Assembly: GCF_037622515.1 (NCBI RefSeq)
Contig: NZ_JBBJCN010000012.1
Location: forward strand, 11,280 to 75,279
Direction: 5' to 3'
DNA from: Paradesertivirga superstes
GTDB lineage: Bacteria > Bacteroidota > Bacteroidia > Sphingobacteriales > Sphingobacteriaceae
Length of the DNA stretch: 64,000 nt
Shown: piece by piece, positions 19,093 to 27,282 of the stretch
How the letters are laid out: each line of letters opens with the position of its first letter
Position numbering within the stretch: position 1 is the first letter of the stretch
Notes under the pieces: model-generated
What the model saw: the letters and a program-made list of their open reading frames with translations, nothing else
What the model was told of the DNA's origin: nothing
Database searches by the model: none
Translations under genes and position numbers: made by a program

Positions 19093-19388
19093 AATATTTG
19101 GTATAGCGCATTAGGATTGGCGATCTGGTCGGCAATGACGATTTGGTGGGATACGATTGTTGTTGGAACGATGATGGTGTTAAATGCGAGATTATCCAGG
19201 TCCGTCATTCCTGCGCAGGCAGGAATCTTAATGCTTGGTAAGATAATGGTACAGCGTGTTACGATTGCCGATCGGGTCGGCAATGACGATACGCAGAAAT
19301 GATGAGGTTACCTATTATGTAAGATGCTGAAAACAAGTTCAGCACGACCATGCCTGAAAGCGGTCACTCTTCCAGGAAAATTAATTTG
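19093..19388. repeat. Repeat-rich intergenic segment (REP-like elements)
   Basis: Three separate repeat signals lie here. A 20-bp direct repeat CGATCTGGTCGGCAATGACG recurs with one change at 19121-19140 and 19269-19288. TTCCTGC-GCAG-GCAGGAA (19208-19225) is the core of a palindrome known from many genomes as a dispersed REP-like unit. GCTGAA...TTCAGC (19326-19343) forms another short hairpin. No gene is supported. Confidence 0.6.
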
Positions 19389-20855
19389 ATGAAACAAGCG
19401 ATAGTAATAGGAGCAGGCATTGCAGGGGTTGCTACCGCGATACGGTTAGCGTTAAAAGGATATTCGGTAAAAGTTTTCGAAGCCAATGCTGGTCCGGGGG
19501 GCAAGCTGTCAGAGCTCGAAACGAAAGGCTATCGTTTTGATGCCGGGCCGAGTTTGTTCACCATGCCTCAATACGTGGATGAATTATTTATCCTTTCTGA
19601 AAAAAATCCCGGAGATTATTTTCAATACAAGAGTCTGGATAAAATATGCAACTATTTTTATGAGGACAATACAAGAATTACTGCCTGGTCCGATACCGAG
19701 AAATTCGCTGAAGAGATAGCTTCCAAAACTTCTGATAAGGCATCCTCAGTGAAAATGTTTTTGAAAAAAAGCGGGACGATTTATTCAATTACAAATCCTG
19801 TTTTTCTTGAAAAATCCCTCCATCGTTTAAAAACATATCTAAGCTGGGATACAGTAAAATCATTTCTTCGGATCAGTGAAATAGATCCGATGCGAAGTAT
19901 GAATAAAGCAAATGAAACGTTCTTTAGCGATAAGAAAACTGTTCAATTGTTTAACCGGTATGCTACCTATAATGGTTCTGATCCCTATCAGGCTCCGGCC
20001 ACTTTAAATGTAATTCCGCATTTGGAGTACCACTACGGGGCATATTTTCCTAAAGGCGGAATGTATAGTATTACCACCAGCCTGGTAAAGCTTGCTAAGG
20101 ACTTAGGAGTACAGTTTCTTTATAACTCAGAGGTTGATGAGATTGTACTCAAAAATGAGGTGGTCCAGGGAGTGAAAGTCAAAGGAGTTCTGGAAAAATC
20201 ATCGGTTGTAGTTTCCAATATGGATGTTTGGTTTACTTATAAAAAGCTTTTACCACATCAAAAGGCACCTGTACGTAAACTTGACCAGGAAAGAAGCAGT
20301 TCTGCTTTGATTTTTTACTGGGGCATTAAAGCCGAGTTTCCGCAGCTTGATCTTCATAATATTTTCTTTAGCGATAATTATAAACAGGAATTTAACGCGA
20401 TCTGGAAAGAACAAAAAATTTATCATGATCCGACAGTTTATATAAATATAACTTCGAAATATAAGACCGATGACGCCCCGGCCGGTTGCGAAAATTGGTT
20501 TGTCATGATAAATGTTCCGGCAAATAGCGGGCAGGATTGGGATATACTCATTGCGGAAGCCAGGATTAATATTCTGAAAAAGTTGAGCAGGATGTTAAAA
20601 ATGGACATTAGATCGCTCATTCAATGTGAAACAATTTTAGATCCCAGATCTATAGAGTTTAAAACATCGTCATACCAGGGCTCTTTATATGGCACGAGTT
20701 CAAATAATAAGTTTGCAGCTTTCCTGCGGCATCCAAATTTTTCTTCAAAATTAAAAGGCCTGTTCTTCGCGGGCGGAAGTGTCCATCCGGGCGGGGGGAT
20801 CCCATTGTCTCTTTTATCTGCTAAAATTGTAAGTGATCTGGTAGAGAATAAATAA
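19389..20855 (+). CDS. Phytoene desaturase (CrtI/CrtD) family FAD oxidoreductase
   Basis: A 488-residue carotenoid desaturase-type protein. The start is placed at the ATG at 19389, giving KQAIVIGAGIAGVATAIRL, the FAD-binding dinucleotide fold; an ATG 13 codons earlier lies in repeat sequence and adds residues atypical of the family. GGKLSE and RFDAGPSLFTMP match the family's early motifs and the C terminus has FFAGGSVHPGGGIPLSLLS, the second FAD motif. The GGKLSE form resembles carotenoid 3,4-desaturases (CrtD) as much as phytoene desaturases (CrtI). No other crt gene is nearby, so the step is uncertain. Confidence 0.8.
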   Translation: MKQAIVIGAGIAGVATAIRLALKGYSVKVFEANAGPGGKLSELETKGYRFDAGPSLFTMPQYVDELFILSEKNPGDYFQYKSLDKICNYFYEDNTRITAWSDTEKFAEEIASKTSDKASSVKMFLKKSGTIYSITNPVFLEKSLHRLKTYLSWDTVKSFLRISEIDPMRSMNKANETFFSDKKTVQLFNRYATYNGSDPYQAPATLNVIPHLEYHYGAYFPKGGMYSITTSLVKLAKDLGVQFLYNSEVDEIVLKNEVVQGVKVKGVLEKSSVVVSNMDVWFTYKKLLPHQKAPVRKLDQERSSSALIFYWGIKAEFPQLDLHNIFFSDNYKQEFNAIWKEQKIYHDPTVYINITSKYKTDDAPAGCENWFVMINVPANSGQDWDILIAEARINILKKLSRMLKMDIRSLIQCETILDPRSIEFKTSSYQGSLYGTSSNNKFAAFLRHPNFSSKLKGLFFAGGSVHPGGGIPLSLLSAKIVSDLVENK

Positions 20856-20869
20856 ATAAATAAATAAAT
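20847..20869. repeat. (AATA)n short tandem repeat over a stop codon
   Basis: Five to six copies of the tetranucleotide AATA/ATAA run through the TAA stop of the desaturase gene. Because the repeat itself supplies stops in this frame, copy-number change would have little effect on the protein. Confidence 0.7.
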
Positions 20870-20907
20870 GCCAAAAAACGTTCTTCCTGGAGCGAAATAA
20901 GTATTAA

Positions 20908-20942
20908 GTGGTCGCTATTCGACTTTTATCAATAGTGACCGC
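20908..20942 (+). other. Imperfect hairpin after the desaturase gene
   Basis: GTGGTCGCTATT pairs with AATAGTGACCGC across an 11-nt loop; the two mismatches become G.U pairs only in the + strand RNA. No T tract follows, so it is a weak terminator candidate at best. Confidence 0.4.
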
Positions 20943-20995
20943 TAGCAGGCTTATAACCTGACAGAACGCTTTTCTGACCAAAGTAAAAATAGATT

Positions 20996-21030
20996 TTGAA
21001 CTTATTTATATATATCGTAATATTGCAATG
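20996..21030 (+). promoter_or_regulatory. arsR promoter with embedded ArsR operator
   Basis: TTG at 20996-20998, exactly 19 bp, then TAATATTG at 21018-21025 (7 of 8 to TAnnTTTG). The -7 box lies inside the 15-bp element CGTAATATTGCAATG (21016-21030), which recurs almost unchanged upstream of arsM. An ArsR dimer bound there would cover the promoter. The predicted start site is within a few bases of the arsR ATG, so the message may be nearly leaderless. Confidence 0.6.
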
Positions 21031-21032
21031 TA

Positions 21033-21362
21033 ATGGGACTGACAAAATCCGAAATATTTACAGAAGAGCAGAATAAATTAGCCCAGTTATTAAAGGCTGT
21101 AGCGCATCCTGCCCGTATAGCAATTTTACAGCATGTGATTAAAACAAAGGCCTGTATATGCGGAGATCTGGTAGAAGAGCTAGGTCTGGCTCAGGCAACA
21201 ATATCACAGCATTTAAAAGAATTGAAAAATGCAGGTCTGATACAAGGAACTATTGAGGGCGTGAGCGTATGCTATTGCATCAATCCGGTAACCTGGAAAA
21301 TGTTTGAGAATATAATGAAGAAATTTATTGGTTCCTATAAGTTAGCATCGAACTGCTGTTAA
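21033..21362 (+). CDS. arsR: ArsR/SmtB family repressor
   Basis: A 109-residue winged-helix repressor. The recognition region reads ACICGDLVEELGLAQATISQH, with LKELKNAGLI as the following helix. Cys residues that could bind As(III) are C45 and C47 in the ACIC stretch (near the alpha-3 helix, as in classic ArsR) and a terminal Cys-Cys pair. It heads the arsenic cassette, and copies of a shared operator-like element precede it and arsM, so it probably represses both until arsenite binds. Confidence 0.9.
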   Translation: MGLTKSEIFTEEQNKLAQLLKAVAHPARIAILQHVIKTKACICGDLVEELGLAQATISQHLKELKNAGLIQGTIEGVSVCYCINPVTWKMFENIMKKFIGSYKLASNCC

Positions 21363-21385
21363 AAAATTTTTTTACTCCTAATAAT

Positions 21386-21400
21386 CGCAATATTGCAATG
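21386..21400 (+). promoter_or_regulatory. Second ArsR operator-like site, between arsR and arsM
   Basis: CGCAATATTGCAATG differs from the element before arsR at one base and contains the perfect palindrome GCAATATTGC. It ends 17 bp before the arsM ATG. No good -33 TTG lies at the expected distance, so this may be a second operator without a strong promoter. Confidence 0.55.
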
Positions 21401-21417
21401 ATATAAATCCAAAAATC

Positions 21418-22257
21418 ATGAAAACTGAAGAAGAAATTAAAGATCTGGTAAGGCAAAAATATAGTGAGATCGCTTTACAGGATAAAGCATTAAATGAAAG
21501 CGCCTGTTGTGGTTCTGGCTGCTGCAGTTCCGAAGTCTATAATATCATGAATGATGATTACAGTAAGCTTGAAGGATATAATCCTGATGCGGATTTAGGT
21601 TTGGGTTGTGGATTACCAACTCAGTTTGCGCAGATTAAAGGGGGAGACGTGGTAATTGATTTAGGCTCTGGAGCTGGTAACGATTGTTTTATTGCCCGTG
21701 CCGAGACCGGTGAGGCAGGTAAAGTAATCGGTATTGATTTTACAGAAGCAATGATAAATAAAGCCAGGGAAAATGCAGAGAAACTTGGTTTTAACAATGT
21801 GGAGTTTCGCATCGGCGATATTGAAAAAATGCCGGTTTCTGCGAATACAGCCGATGTTATCGTTAGCAATTGTGTATTAAATCTTGTACCCAACAAGGAT
21901 AATGTATTTAAGGAGATTTACAGAGTGTTAAAACCCGGGGGCCACTTCAGTATTTCTGATATAGTGTTGGTGGGTAATTTGCCTTCTCAGCTTCAGGACG
22001 CGGCAGAAATGTATGCAGGCTGCGTTTCTGGTGCAATTCAAAAAGAAAAGTATTTAGAATTGATTAGGAGCAATGGGTTCGAAAAGATAAAATTGCAAAA
22101 AGAAAAAGTAATTGTTATTCCTGATGATATTTTAATAAATTATTTAAATCCCCTGGAACTTGTTGATTTTAAATCGGGTAATACCGGAATATTCAGTATC
22201 AGTGTGTTTGCTCAGAAGCCTGAGGCGAAAGCTTGTTGTGAGCCGGGATGTTGCTAA
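21418..22257 (+). CDS. arsM: Arsenite S-adenosylmethionine methyltransferase ArsM
   Basis: A 279-residue class I methyltransferase that methylates As(III) using SAM. The SAM site is VIDLGSGAGNDC (about 79-90). Three conserved As-binding Cys are present: C64 (GLGCGLP), C152 (SNCVLNL) and C202 (AGCVSG). Extra Cys clusters sit near the N terminus (C30, C31, C35, C36) and in the terminal CCEPGCC tail, as in many ArsM proteins. It lies 55 bp after arsR with a second operator-like site between them, and is followed by the efflux gene. Confidence 0.95.
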   Translation: MKTEEEIKDLVRQKYSEIALQDKALNESACCGSGCCSSEVYNIMNDDYSKLEGYNPDADLGLGCGLPTQFAQIKGGDVVIDLGSGAGNDCFIARAETGEAGKVIGIDFTEAMINKARENAEKLGFNNVEFRIGDIEKMPVSANTADVIVSNCVLNLVPNKDNVFKEIYRVLKPGGHFSISDIVLVGNLPSQLQDAAEMYAGCVSGAIQKEKYLELIRSNGFEKIKLQKEKVIVIPDDILINYLNPLELVDFKSGNTGIFSISVFAQKPEAKACCEPGCC

Positions 22258-22302
22258 AAATAAGATTAAGGATTTGTCTGGACTGCATTCATAAATAATC
22301 AA

Positions 22303-23388
22303 ATGATAACTACGTCAGCTAATAATTGTGCTCCGGCGGCACAAAGAAAAAAATTGAGTTTCCTCGATCAATATCTAACCTTATGGATTTTTCTCGCGAT
22401 GGTTCTTGGTGTTGCCATAGGGTACTTTTTGCCATCGTCCTCAATATTTATAAATTCATTTTCCGACGGTACAACGAATATCCCTTTAGCTATCGGATTA
22501 ATTTTGATGATGTATCCTCCCCTGGCAAAAGTGAAGTACGAGAATCTTGCTGAAGTTTTCAGAAATACAAAAGTTTTGAGTGCATCATTATTATTAAACT
22601 GGGTAATCGGACCTGCTTTGATGTTCATACTAGCGGTTACATTACTCCATGATAAGCCAGAGTATATGGTGGGCTTAATTCTGATCGGACTTGCACGCTG
22701 CATTGCTATGGTAATGGTGTGGAATGAATTGGCAGGAGGAAGCAGAGAATACGCGGCTGGTTTGGTAGCCTTAAACAGTATTTTTCAGGTTTTCCTATAT
22801 AGTGTTTATGCATATGTATTCATAACCTTGCTTCTGCCAGTGTTTGGAATGGAAGGTTCTGTTGTTGATGTCTCCATTGGCGAAATTGCCAAATCTGTAG
22901 GCATTTACCTGGGCATGCCATTTGCCGCAGGACTTATCAGTCGCTATGGATTAATAAACTTAAAAGGTGAGGAATGGTTTACAAAGAAATTTATTCCTTT
23001 TATTTCTCCCATAACTTTAATCGCACTGCTTTTTACTATTGTGGTGATGTTCAGTTTAAAAGGCGAGCTGATTGTTCAGATACCAATGGATGTTGTCAGA
23101 ATTGCAATCCCTTTAGTTATTTATTTTGCCATTATGTTTGTGGTCAGTTTCTTTTTCGGAAAGGCATTGGGTGCTGATTATTCCCAGAATGCTTCTATTG
23201 CCTTCACCGCAGCAGGAAACAATTTTGAGCTGGCAATAGCAGTAGCAATCGGTGTTTTCGGAATTAATTCGGGTCAGGCTTTCGCCGGAGTTATAGGGCC
23301 TTTGGTAGAGGTTCCTGCATTAATTGCACTCGTAAATGTTGCCTTTTGGCTCCGAAAAAAATATTATAAGAAGGAATTTCTTGAATAA
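22303..23388 (+). CDS. acr3: ACR3 family arsenite efflux permease
   Basis: A 361-residue inner-membrane transporter with about ten hydrophobic segments. The invariant Cys of the family is C133 in ARCIAMVMVWNELA, and the GNNFELAIAVAIGVFG segment supplies the conserved Glu. PLAIGLILMMYPPLAKV is the usual TM2 region. It exports As(III), probably by H+ antiport. It is 45 bp after arsM and so in the same operon. No arsenate reductase arsC is present in the window, so the cassette handles As(III) or relies on an unlinked reductase. Confidence 0.95.
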   Translation: MITTSANNCAPAAQRKKLSFLDQYLTLWIFLAMVLGVAIGYFLPSSSIFINSFSDGTTNIPLAIGLILMMYPPLAKVKYENLAEVFRNTKVLSASLLLNWVIGPALMFILAVTLLHDKPEYMVGLILIGLARCIAMVMVWNELAGGSREYAAGLVALNSIFQVFLYSVYAYVFITLLLPVFGMEGSVVDVSIGEIAKSVGIYLGMPFAAGLISRYGLINLKGEEWFTKKFIPFISPITLIALLFTIVVMFSLKGELIVQIPMDVVRIAIPLVIYFAIMFVVSFFFGKALGADYSQNASIAFTAAGNNFELAIAVAIGVFGINSGQAFAGVIGPLVEVPALIALVNVAFWLRKKYYKKEFLE

Positions 23389-23565
23389 GTTATACAGCAG
23401 TATTCCTAAAAAAAAAACGGTTATTTACTCAATGAGTCCGACTACTCTCTCCTCACAAACCAATATGAAAGCCTGCCAAATCTCATATTTAATATCTCAC
23501 CTCTCAAACGGCGGAGCCCTCTTGAGTACAAAAAAACAATATTCATAAACGAAAAATCTCTTCAA

Positions 23566-24336
23566 ATGAAAATCGCTCTATTTTCAGACATACACGCAAA
23601 TCTTCCGGCGCTGGAAGCTTTTTTCAAAGATATAGACGCTAAAAAAACTGATGCCATTTATTGTCTGGGCGATTTGGTAGGTTACAATATCTGGCCAAAT
23701 GAAGTAATTAATGAAATCCGTAAACGGGGTATACCAACCATTACCGGAAATTATGATTTTGGAATTGGCAGGCATAGCGATGAATGCGGATGCGCATATA
23801 AAACAGATTATGAAAAGGCGATGGGAAAAACCTCCATATCATATACCAATGAACAGATAAACGATGAAGAACGGGCTTATCTGAGAACTCTTCCCTCTCA
23901 TATCCGATTGGAGTTTCAGTTAAATGGAGACAGCCTGAATCTTTTATTGGTTCATGGCAGTCCCAGAAAGGTTAATGAATACCTGTTTGAAGATCGTGAA
24001 GAAAAGAGTCTGTTGCGTATTATGGAACAGGCAGATGCTGATATTATGTGCTTTGGTCATACTCATAAACCGTTTCATCGGATTTTATCATCAGAAGCTG
24101 AAGGTTCTGAACGTTTTCGTCACGCAATAAATATTGGATCAGTAGGAAAGCCAAAAGACGGGGATCCCCGCGGTGGCTATGTAATGCTTACGATTAAAGA
24201 AAATAGTTCGATTTTTGATAGCGAAAGCATTCAGGTAGAATTTATCCGTTTCGAATACGATGTTGAAATGGCTGCAAAAGCGATAGAAAATAGCCCGCTT
24301 CCAAATGAATATGCCGATATGTTACGCAAAGCCTAA
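23566..24336 (+). CDS. Metallophosphoesterase, first of two tandem paralogues
   Basis: A 256-residue calcineurin-like phosphoesterase. Motifs in order: D8-x-H10 (FSDIHAN), GDLVGYN (D36), GNYD (residues 61-64), VHGSP and the GHTH metal site. The usual GNHD His is Tyr63; that form, together with the following CGCAYK insert (C74, C76), is found in a widespread subfamily of unknown substrate. It lies 177 bp after acr3 on the same strand. The next gene is a diverged duplicate, two bases away. Link to arsenic is by position only. Confidence 0.85.
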   Translation: MKIALFSDIHANLPALEAFFKDIDAKKTDAIYCLGDLVGYNIWPNEVINEIRKRGIPTITGNYDFGIGRHSDECGCAYKTDYEKAMGKTSISYTNEQINDEERAYLRTLPSHIRLEFQLNGDSLNLLLVHGSPRKVNEYLFEDREEKSLLRIMEQADADIMCFGHTHKPFHRILSSEAEGSERFRHAINIGSVGKPKDGDPRGGYVMLTIKENSSIFDSESIQVEFIRFEYDVEMAAKAIENSPLPNEYADMLRKA

Positions 24337-24338
24337 AT

Positions 24339-25064
24339 ATGAGAATAGCATTGTTTTCTGATGTCCACGCCAATCTTCCGGCTTTTGAAGCTTTTCTTGA
24401 CGATTTGGACCATAAAAAACCTGATTCAATTTATTGTTTAGGCGATCTGGTCGGATATAACATCTGGCCGAATGAAATTATCGCTGAAATTCGCAGGAGG
24501 GGAATTGCAACTATCGCCGGGAATCATGATTTGAAAGTAAAAAGGCTTTCCTCAGAAGCATCAGGAAAGAATTACGCTTATAGTATTATCGGTGAGGAGG
24601 AACGTTCATACTTAAAAGCTCTGCCTTCGCATATACGCCTGGAATACAAGTTAAATACAGAATCTCTTAATATGCTGCTGGTGCATGGTAGTCCCCGAAG
24701 TATCGATGAGTATATGCTTGAAGATATGAATGAAGATTATGCATTAGATTTGCTGACACAAACCAGGGCGGATATAATCTTTTGTGGTCATTCGCATTTA
24801 CCATACCAGAGAATATTCCAGATAGAGGATAGTGGGACGTATTCTGTCAAACGAATCATAAACACGGGCTCGGTTGGTAAGCCCAAAGACGGCGACCCGC
24901 GCGGCTGCTATGTGTTGTTAACCTTGAAGGAGGGTAATGGTAATAAAGAGGATATTCTGGTTGAGTTCGTCAGGTTTTCATATGATGTTGAAAAGGCCGC
25001 AAAAGCTGTCGAAGAGAGTCCGCTGCCCGATGAATTTGCGGATAGATTAAGGAGGGCGTATTAG
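24339..25064 (+). CDS. Metallophosphoesterase, second of two tandem paralogues
   Basis: A 241-residue duplicate of the preceding gene, clearly alike across its length (FSDVHANLP, YCLGDLVGYNIWPNE, LPSHIRLE, VHGSPR, NTGSVGKPKDGDPRG). It differs at two points: the metal motif is the canonical GNHD (H63), and the CGCAYK-type insert after it is lost and replaced by a shorter KRLSSEASGKNYAY region. The stop of the first copy and the ATG here are two bases apart, so translation is probably coupled. Divergence around the active site suggests the copies now differ in substrate. Confidence 0.85.
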   Translation: MRIALFSDVHANLPAFEAFLDDLDHKKPDSIYCLGDLVGYNIWPNEIIAEIRRRGIATIAGNHDLKVKRLSSEASGKNYAYSIIGEEERSYLKALPSHIRLEYKLNTESLNMLLVHGSPRSIDEYMLEDMNEDYALDLLTQTRADIIFCGHSHLPYQRIFQIEDSGTYSVKRIINTGSVGKPKDGDPRGCYVLLTLKEGNGNKEDILVEFVRFSYDVEKAAKAVEESPLPDEFADRLRRAY

Positions 25065-25069
25065 GAATT

Positions 25070-25102
25070 AACGCAAACAGCGTTCAAAACGCTGTCTGCG
25101 TT
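25070..25102 (-). other. Long hairpin after the phosphoesterase gene
   Basis: AACGCAAACAGCGTT pairs with AACGCTGTCTGCGTT over a 3-nt loop: 14 of 15 pairs. The odd pair is A.C on the + strand but G.U on the minus strand, so the structure suits a minus-strand RNA better; it lies directly after the minus-strand higA-like remnant. No T tract follows. Confidence 0.5.
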
Positions 25103-25104
25103 GC

Positions 25105-25316
25105 TTAAGCGTGAGTTAGAATAAATTCGGCATCAACTTTTAATTCCGAATGAACAGCTTTTAAGAAATTAATATCAGGTTTTTGTTTCCCATTCATTAT
25201 CATGGAAAGCTTTGCATCGCTTACGAGATTTGATTTTCATCCACTCTGTTTTAACCGATCAAACTGCCCCTTTTACCGACTTCCCTGTCATCTCTGCCTA
25301 ATACCTGTTGTTTCCA
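25105..25316 (-). pseudogene. Decayed HigA/XRE-type antitoxin gene
   Basis: The 3' part (25224-25105) is an open frame reading SDAKLSMIMNGKQKPDINFL then KAVHSELKVDAEFILTHA, stop: the helix-turn-helix recognition helix and the FLxxVHxxLxxDAEFILTHA ending of HigA-like antitoxins. Upstream, an ATG at 25316 preceded by a TAGGAG ribosome site gives only 9 codons before a stop, and coding-like fragments continue in other frames. So the gene has several lesions. No toxin gene is left beside it. Family call rests on recognition of the C-terminal pattern. Confidence 0.55.
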
Positions 25317-25378
25317 TGTCTAAACTCCTATACATTTGATCCATAATGTTAGTTGTTTCAATATGCCAGCAAAGGAAT

Positions 25379-25394
25379 CTGAAAATATTTTCAG
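25379..25394. promoter_or_regulatory. Perfect 16-bp palindrome ahead of the liaF-like operon
   Basis: CTGAAAATATTTTCAG is a perfect inverted repeat lying 46 bp before the ATG of the LiaF-like gene. It could be an operator; no known factor is assigned. Confidence 0.35.
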
Positions 25395-25440
25395 GCGGTG
25401 TGAAATAAATATTATCTAAGTTTAATTAATAAATGCTGAA

Positions 25441-26220
25441 ATGAACGGAATAAATTATAAGAACAGGAAGCCAGGGACCGGAAAAAAATGGGTAGGAATA
25501 GCTTTACTGATATTTGGAGCCATCATGCTTTCTCAAAGTCTGGGTATTCTTATTCCTGACTGGGTTATCAGCTGGCCCATGCTGTTAATTGCTATTGGGG
25601 TATTTACAGGCCGTCGCCACCAGTTTCGAAATCCGACTTCCTATATCTTAATAATTATCGGTTTGATTTTCCTGGCGGAAGATATAATTCCAAATGTCGA
25701 TTTCGACGATTTTGTATGGCCAATAGCTATAATCGGAGTAGGATTGTATCTTATAATAGGAAAAAAGAAAATTACAAATTGGGGATCCGATAACGAAAAA
25801 ACGCCTTCAGACCTGACCTGGGATAAGCGGGTGAATGAGGATAATGAACCTATTCCTCCCACAGAAAGTTCTGTGGACGATTACATTGATATTGTTTCGA
25901 TTTTTGGCGGAGTAAAGAAAAATATAGTTTCCAAAAACTTTCAGGGCGGTGAAATAGTAGCAATAATGGGAGGTGCCGAAATTATTTTAACCCAGGCAGA
26001 TATTACTCTTCCGCGGGTTGAATTAGAAATTACTCAGGTTTTTGGTGGAACAAAAATCATCGTACCACCACATTGGAAGGTGACATCCGATTTAGTCGCG
26101 ATTTTTGGTGGCATAGAAGATAAACGGCCATTGTTTTCAAATCAGGCTATTTCTGAGGAAAAGCACCTGGTAATAAAAGGGACTTCAATTTTTGGAGGCA
26201 TTGATATACGCAGCTTTTAA
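25441..26220 (+). CDS. LiaF-like transmembrane protein (LiaI/LiaF region plus DUF2154-type domain)
   Basis: A 259-residue membrane protein. Four hydrophobic segments lie in the first ~110 residues (VGIALLIFGAIML, ISWPMLLIAIGVF, SYILIIIGLIFLA, WPIAIIGVGLYLI). A charged linker is followed by a soluble beta-rich domain with repeated IFGG/IMGG turns (VSIFGGV, AIMGGAE, QVFGGT, AIFGGI, SIFGGI), the signature of the LiaF/DUF2154-type C-terminal domain. LiaF homologues in Firmicutes inhibit a cell-envelope stress kinase. Here the gene lies 9 bp before a LytS-type kinase gene, so it may act as its modulator; that is inference. Confidence 0.85.
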   Translation: MNGINYKNRKPGTGKKWVGIALLIFGAIMLSQSLGILIPDWVISWPMLLIAIGVFTGRRHQFRNPTSYILIIIGLIFLAEDIIPNVDFDDFVWPIAIIGVGLYLIIGKKKITNWGSDNEKTPSDLTWDKRVNEDNEPIPPTESSVDDYIDIVSIFGGVKKNIVSKNFQGGEIVAIMGGAEIILTQADITLPRVELEITQVFGGTKIIVPPHWKVTSDLVAIFGGIEDKRPLFSNQAISEEKHLVIKGTSIFGGIDIRSF

Positions 26221-26229
26221 ATTTAATTT

Positions 26230-27282
26230 GTGGCAACTCCGCTATTATCATCAAGGCGTGTTTTAGGCTTCCTTTCTGGGGCCTGGCTTATATGGATGGG
26301 ATTGCATGCAGCAACCTTGTACTGGCTGGGTTTTGACCTTCAAACAGTATCTATCGATGCTGTTATCAGCAACTTGATGATAATTCTTTCATCGCTTATT
26401 GTTAGCAATACATTACGATATTATCAGCCTGGCAGAGGCAAGTATTTTTATATCGTTACCTGGTGCTTTTTATTAGCTGTCCTTGCGGTTTTCATTACCA
26501 GATTCCTGCTTCTAAAGGTCCTCTATAATGATGGGCTAACTATTAATGATATTTATGTATCGGTAATTGACAAATCTTTAATCATCAGGTTTTGTGTCGC
26601 TTTCTTGCTTATCAGCGGAATGGGTTTAATGAGTATGCTATGGTACACTCAACAGGAACAAAAAGAAAGTGAAGGCCGGAAAGCTGATGCAGAGCGTCTT
26701 GCCCGTGATGCGGAATTATATAAATTACGCCAGCAATTGCAGCCTCATTTTTTGTTCAACAGCTTAAATTCTATAAGTGCACTAATAGGCAGAAGGCCCG
26801 ATGAGGCACGTACGATGATCTATCAGCTATCCGACTTTCTCAGAGGTACATTGCGGAAAGAAGAAAATGAATTTGTTTCACTGGAAGAGGAGCTGCAGCA
26901 CCTGCAATTATATTTGGATATAGAAAAAGTGAGATTCGGGCACCGGCTTAAAACTGAGATAAAGCAGGACGAGGGTTGCAGCAGCTTGATCTTACCTGCA
27001 ATGCTCTTACAACCCCTTGTAGAAAATGCCATAAAATTTGGTTTATATGACACCACAGGCGAAGTGACAATTGTTATTGAGGCAAAGTGCGTTCAAAAAT
27101 ACCTGGTTTTGATTATTCAAAATCCGTATGATACCAATACGGTAAGACCCAAAAGCGGAACAGGCTTTGGTTTGGAAAGCATTAAACGAAGGCTATATTT
27201 ATTATTTGCAAGAACAGATTTGATTGATGCAAAAGGGGAAAATGATATTTTTACAACAAGCGTAAGAATTCCGCAAGTATGA
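26230..27282 (+). CDS. LytS-type sensor histidine kinase
   Basis: A 350-residue membrane kinase. The GTG at 26230 is used, 9 bp after the LiaF-like gene. Four hydrophobic segments (about 12-35, 44-62, 74-98, 117-140) form the input domain. A helical linker leads to the His_kinase motif QLQPHFLFNSLNS with phospho-acceptor H173, then a GHKL ATPase domain (LVENAIKFGL N box; SGTGFGLESI G box). It overlaps the following LytTR regulator by four bases (ATGA), so the two form one translational unit. Confidence 0.9.
   Translation: MATPLLSSRRVLGFLSGAWLIWMGLHAATLYWLGFDLQTVSIDAVISNLMIILSSLIVSNTLRYYQPGRGKYFYIVTWCFLLAVLAVFITRFLLLKVLYNDGLTINDIYVSVIDKSLIIRFCVAFLLISGMGLMSMLWYTQQEQKESEGRKADAERLARDAELYKLRQQLQPHFLFNSLNSISALIGRRPDEARTMIYQLSDFLRGTLRKEENEFVSLEEELQHLQLYLDIEKVRFGHRLKTEIKQDEGCSSLILPAMLLQPLVENAIKFGLYDTTGEVTIVIEAKCVQKYLVLIIQNPYDTNTVRPKSGTGFGLESIKRRLYLLFARTDLIDAKGENDIFTTSVRIPQV

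Noticed and set aside
19117..19302. Frames on both strands in the REP-like segment
   Set aside because: They consist of repeat sequence, including the palindrome, and read as repeat translation rather than protein.
19350..19388. Upstream ATG for the desaturase gene
   Set aside because: It adds 13 residues derived from the repeat segment; the family begins directly at the FAD-binding strand, which the ATG at 19389 provides.
23389..23565. A separate gene between acr3 and the first phosphoesterase
   Set aside because: The open frame there overlaps acr3 in another phase and has no coding character.
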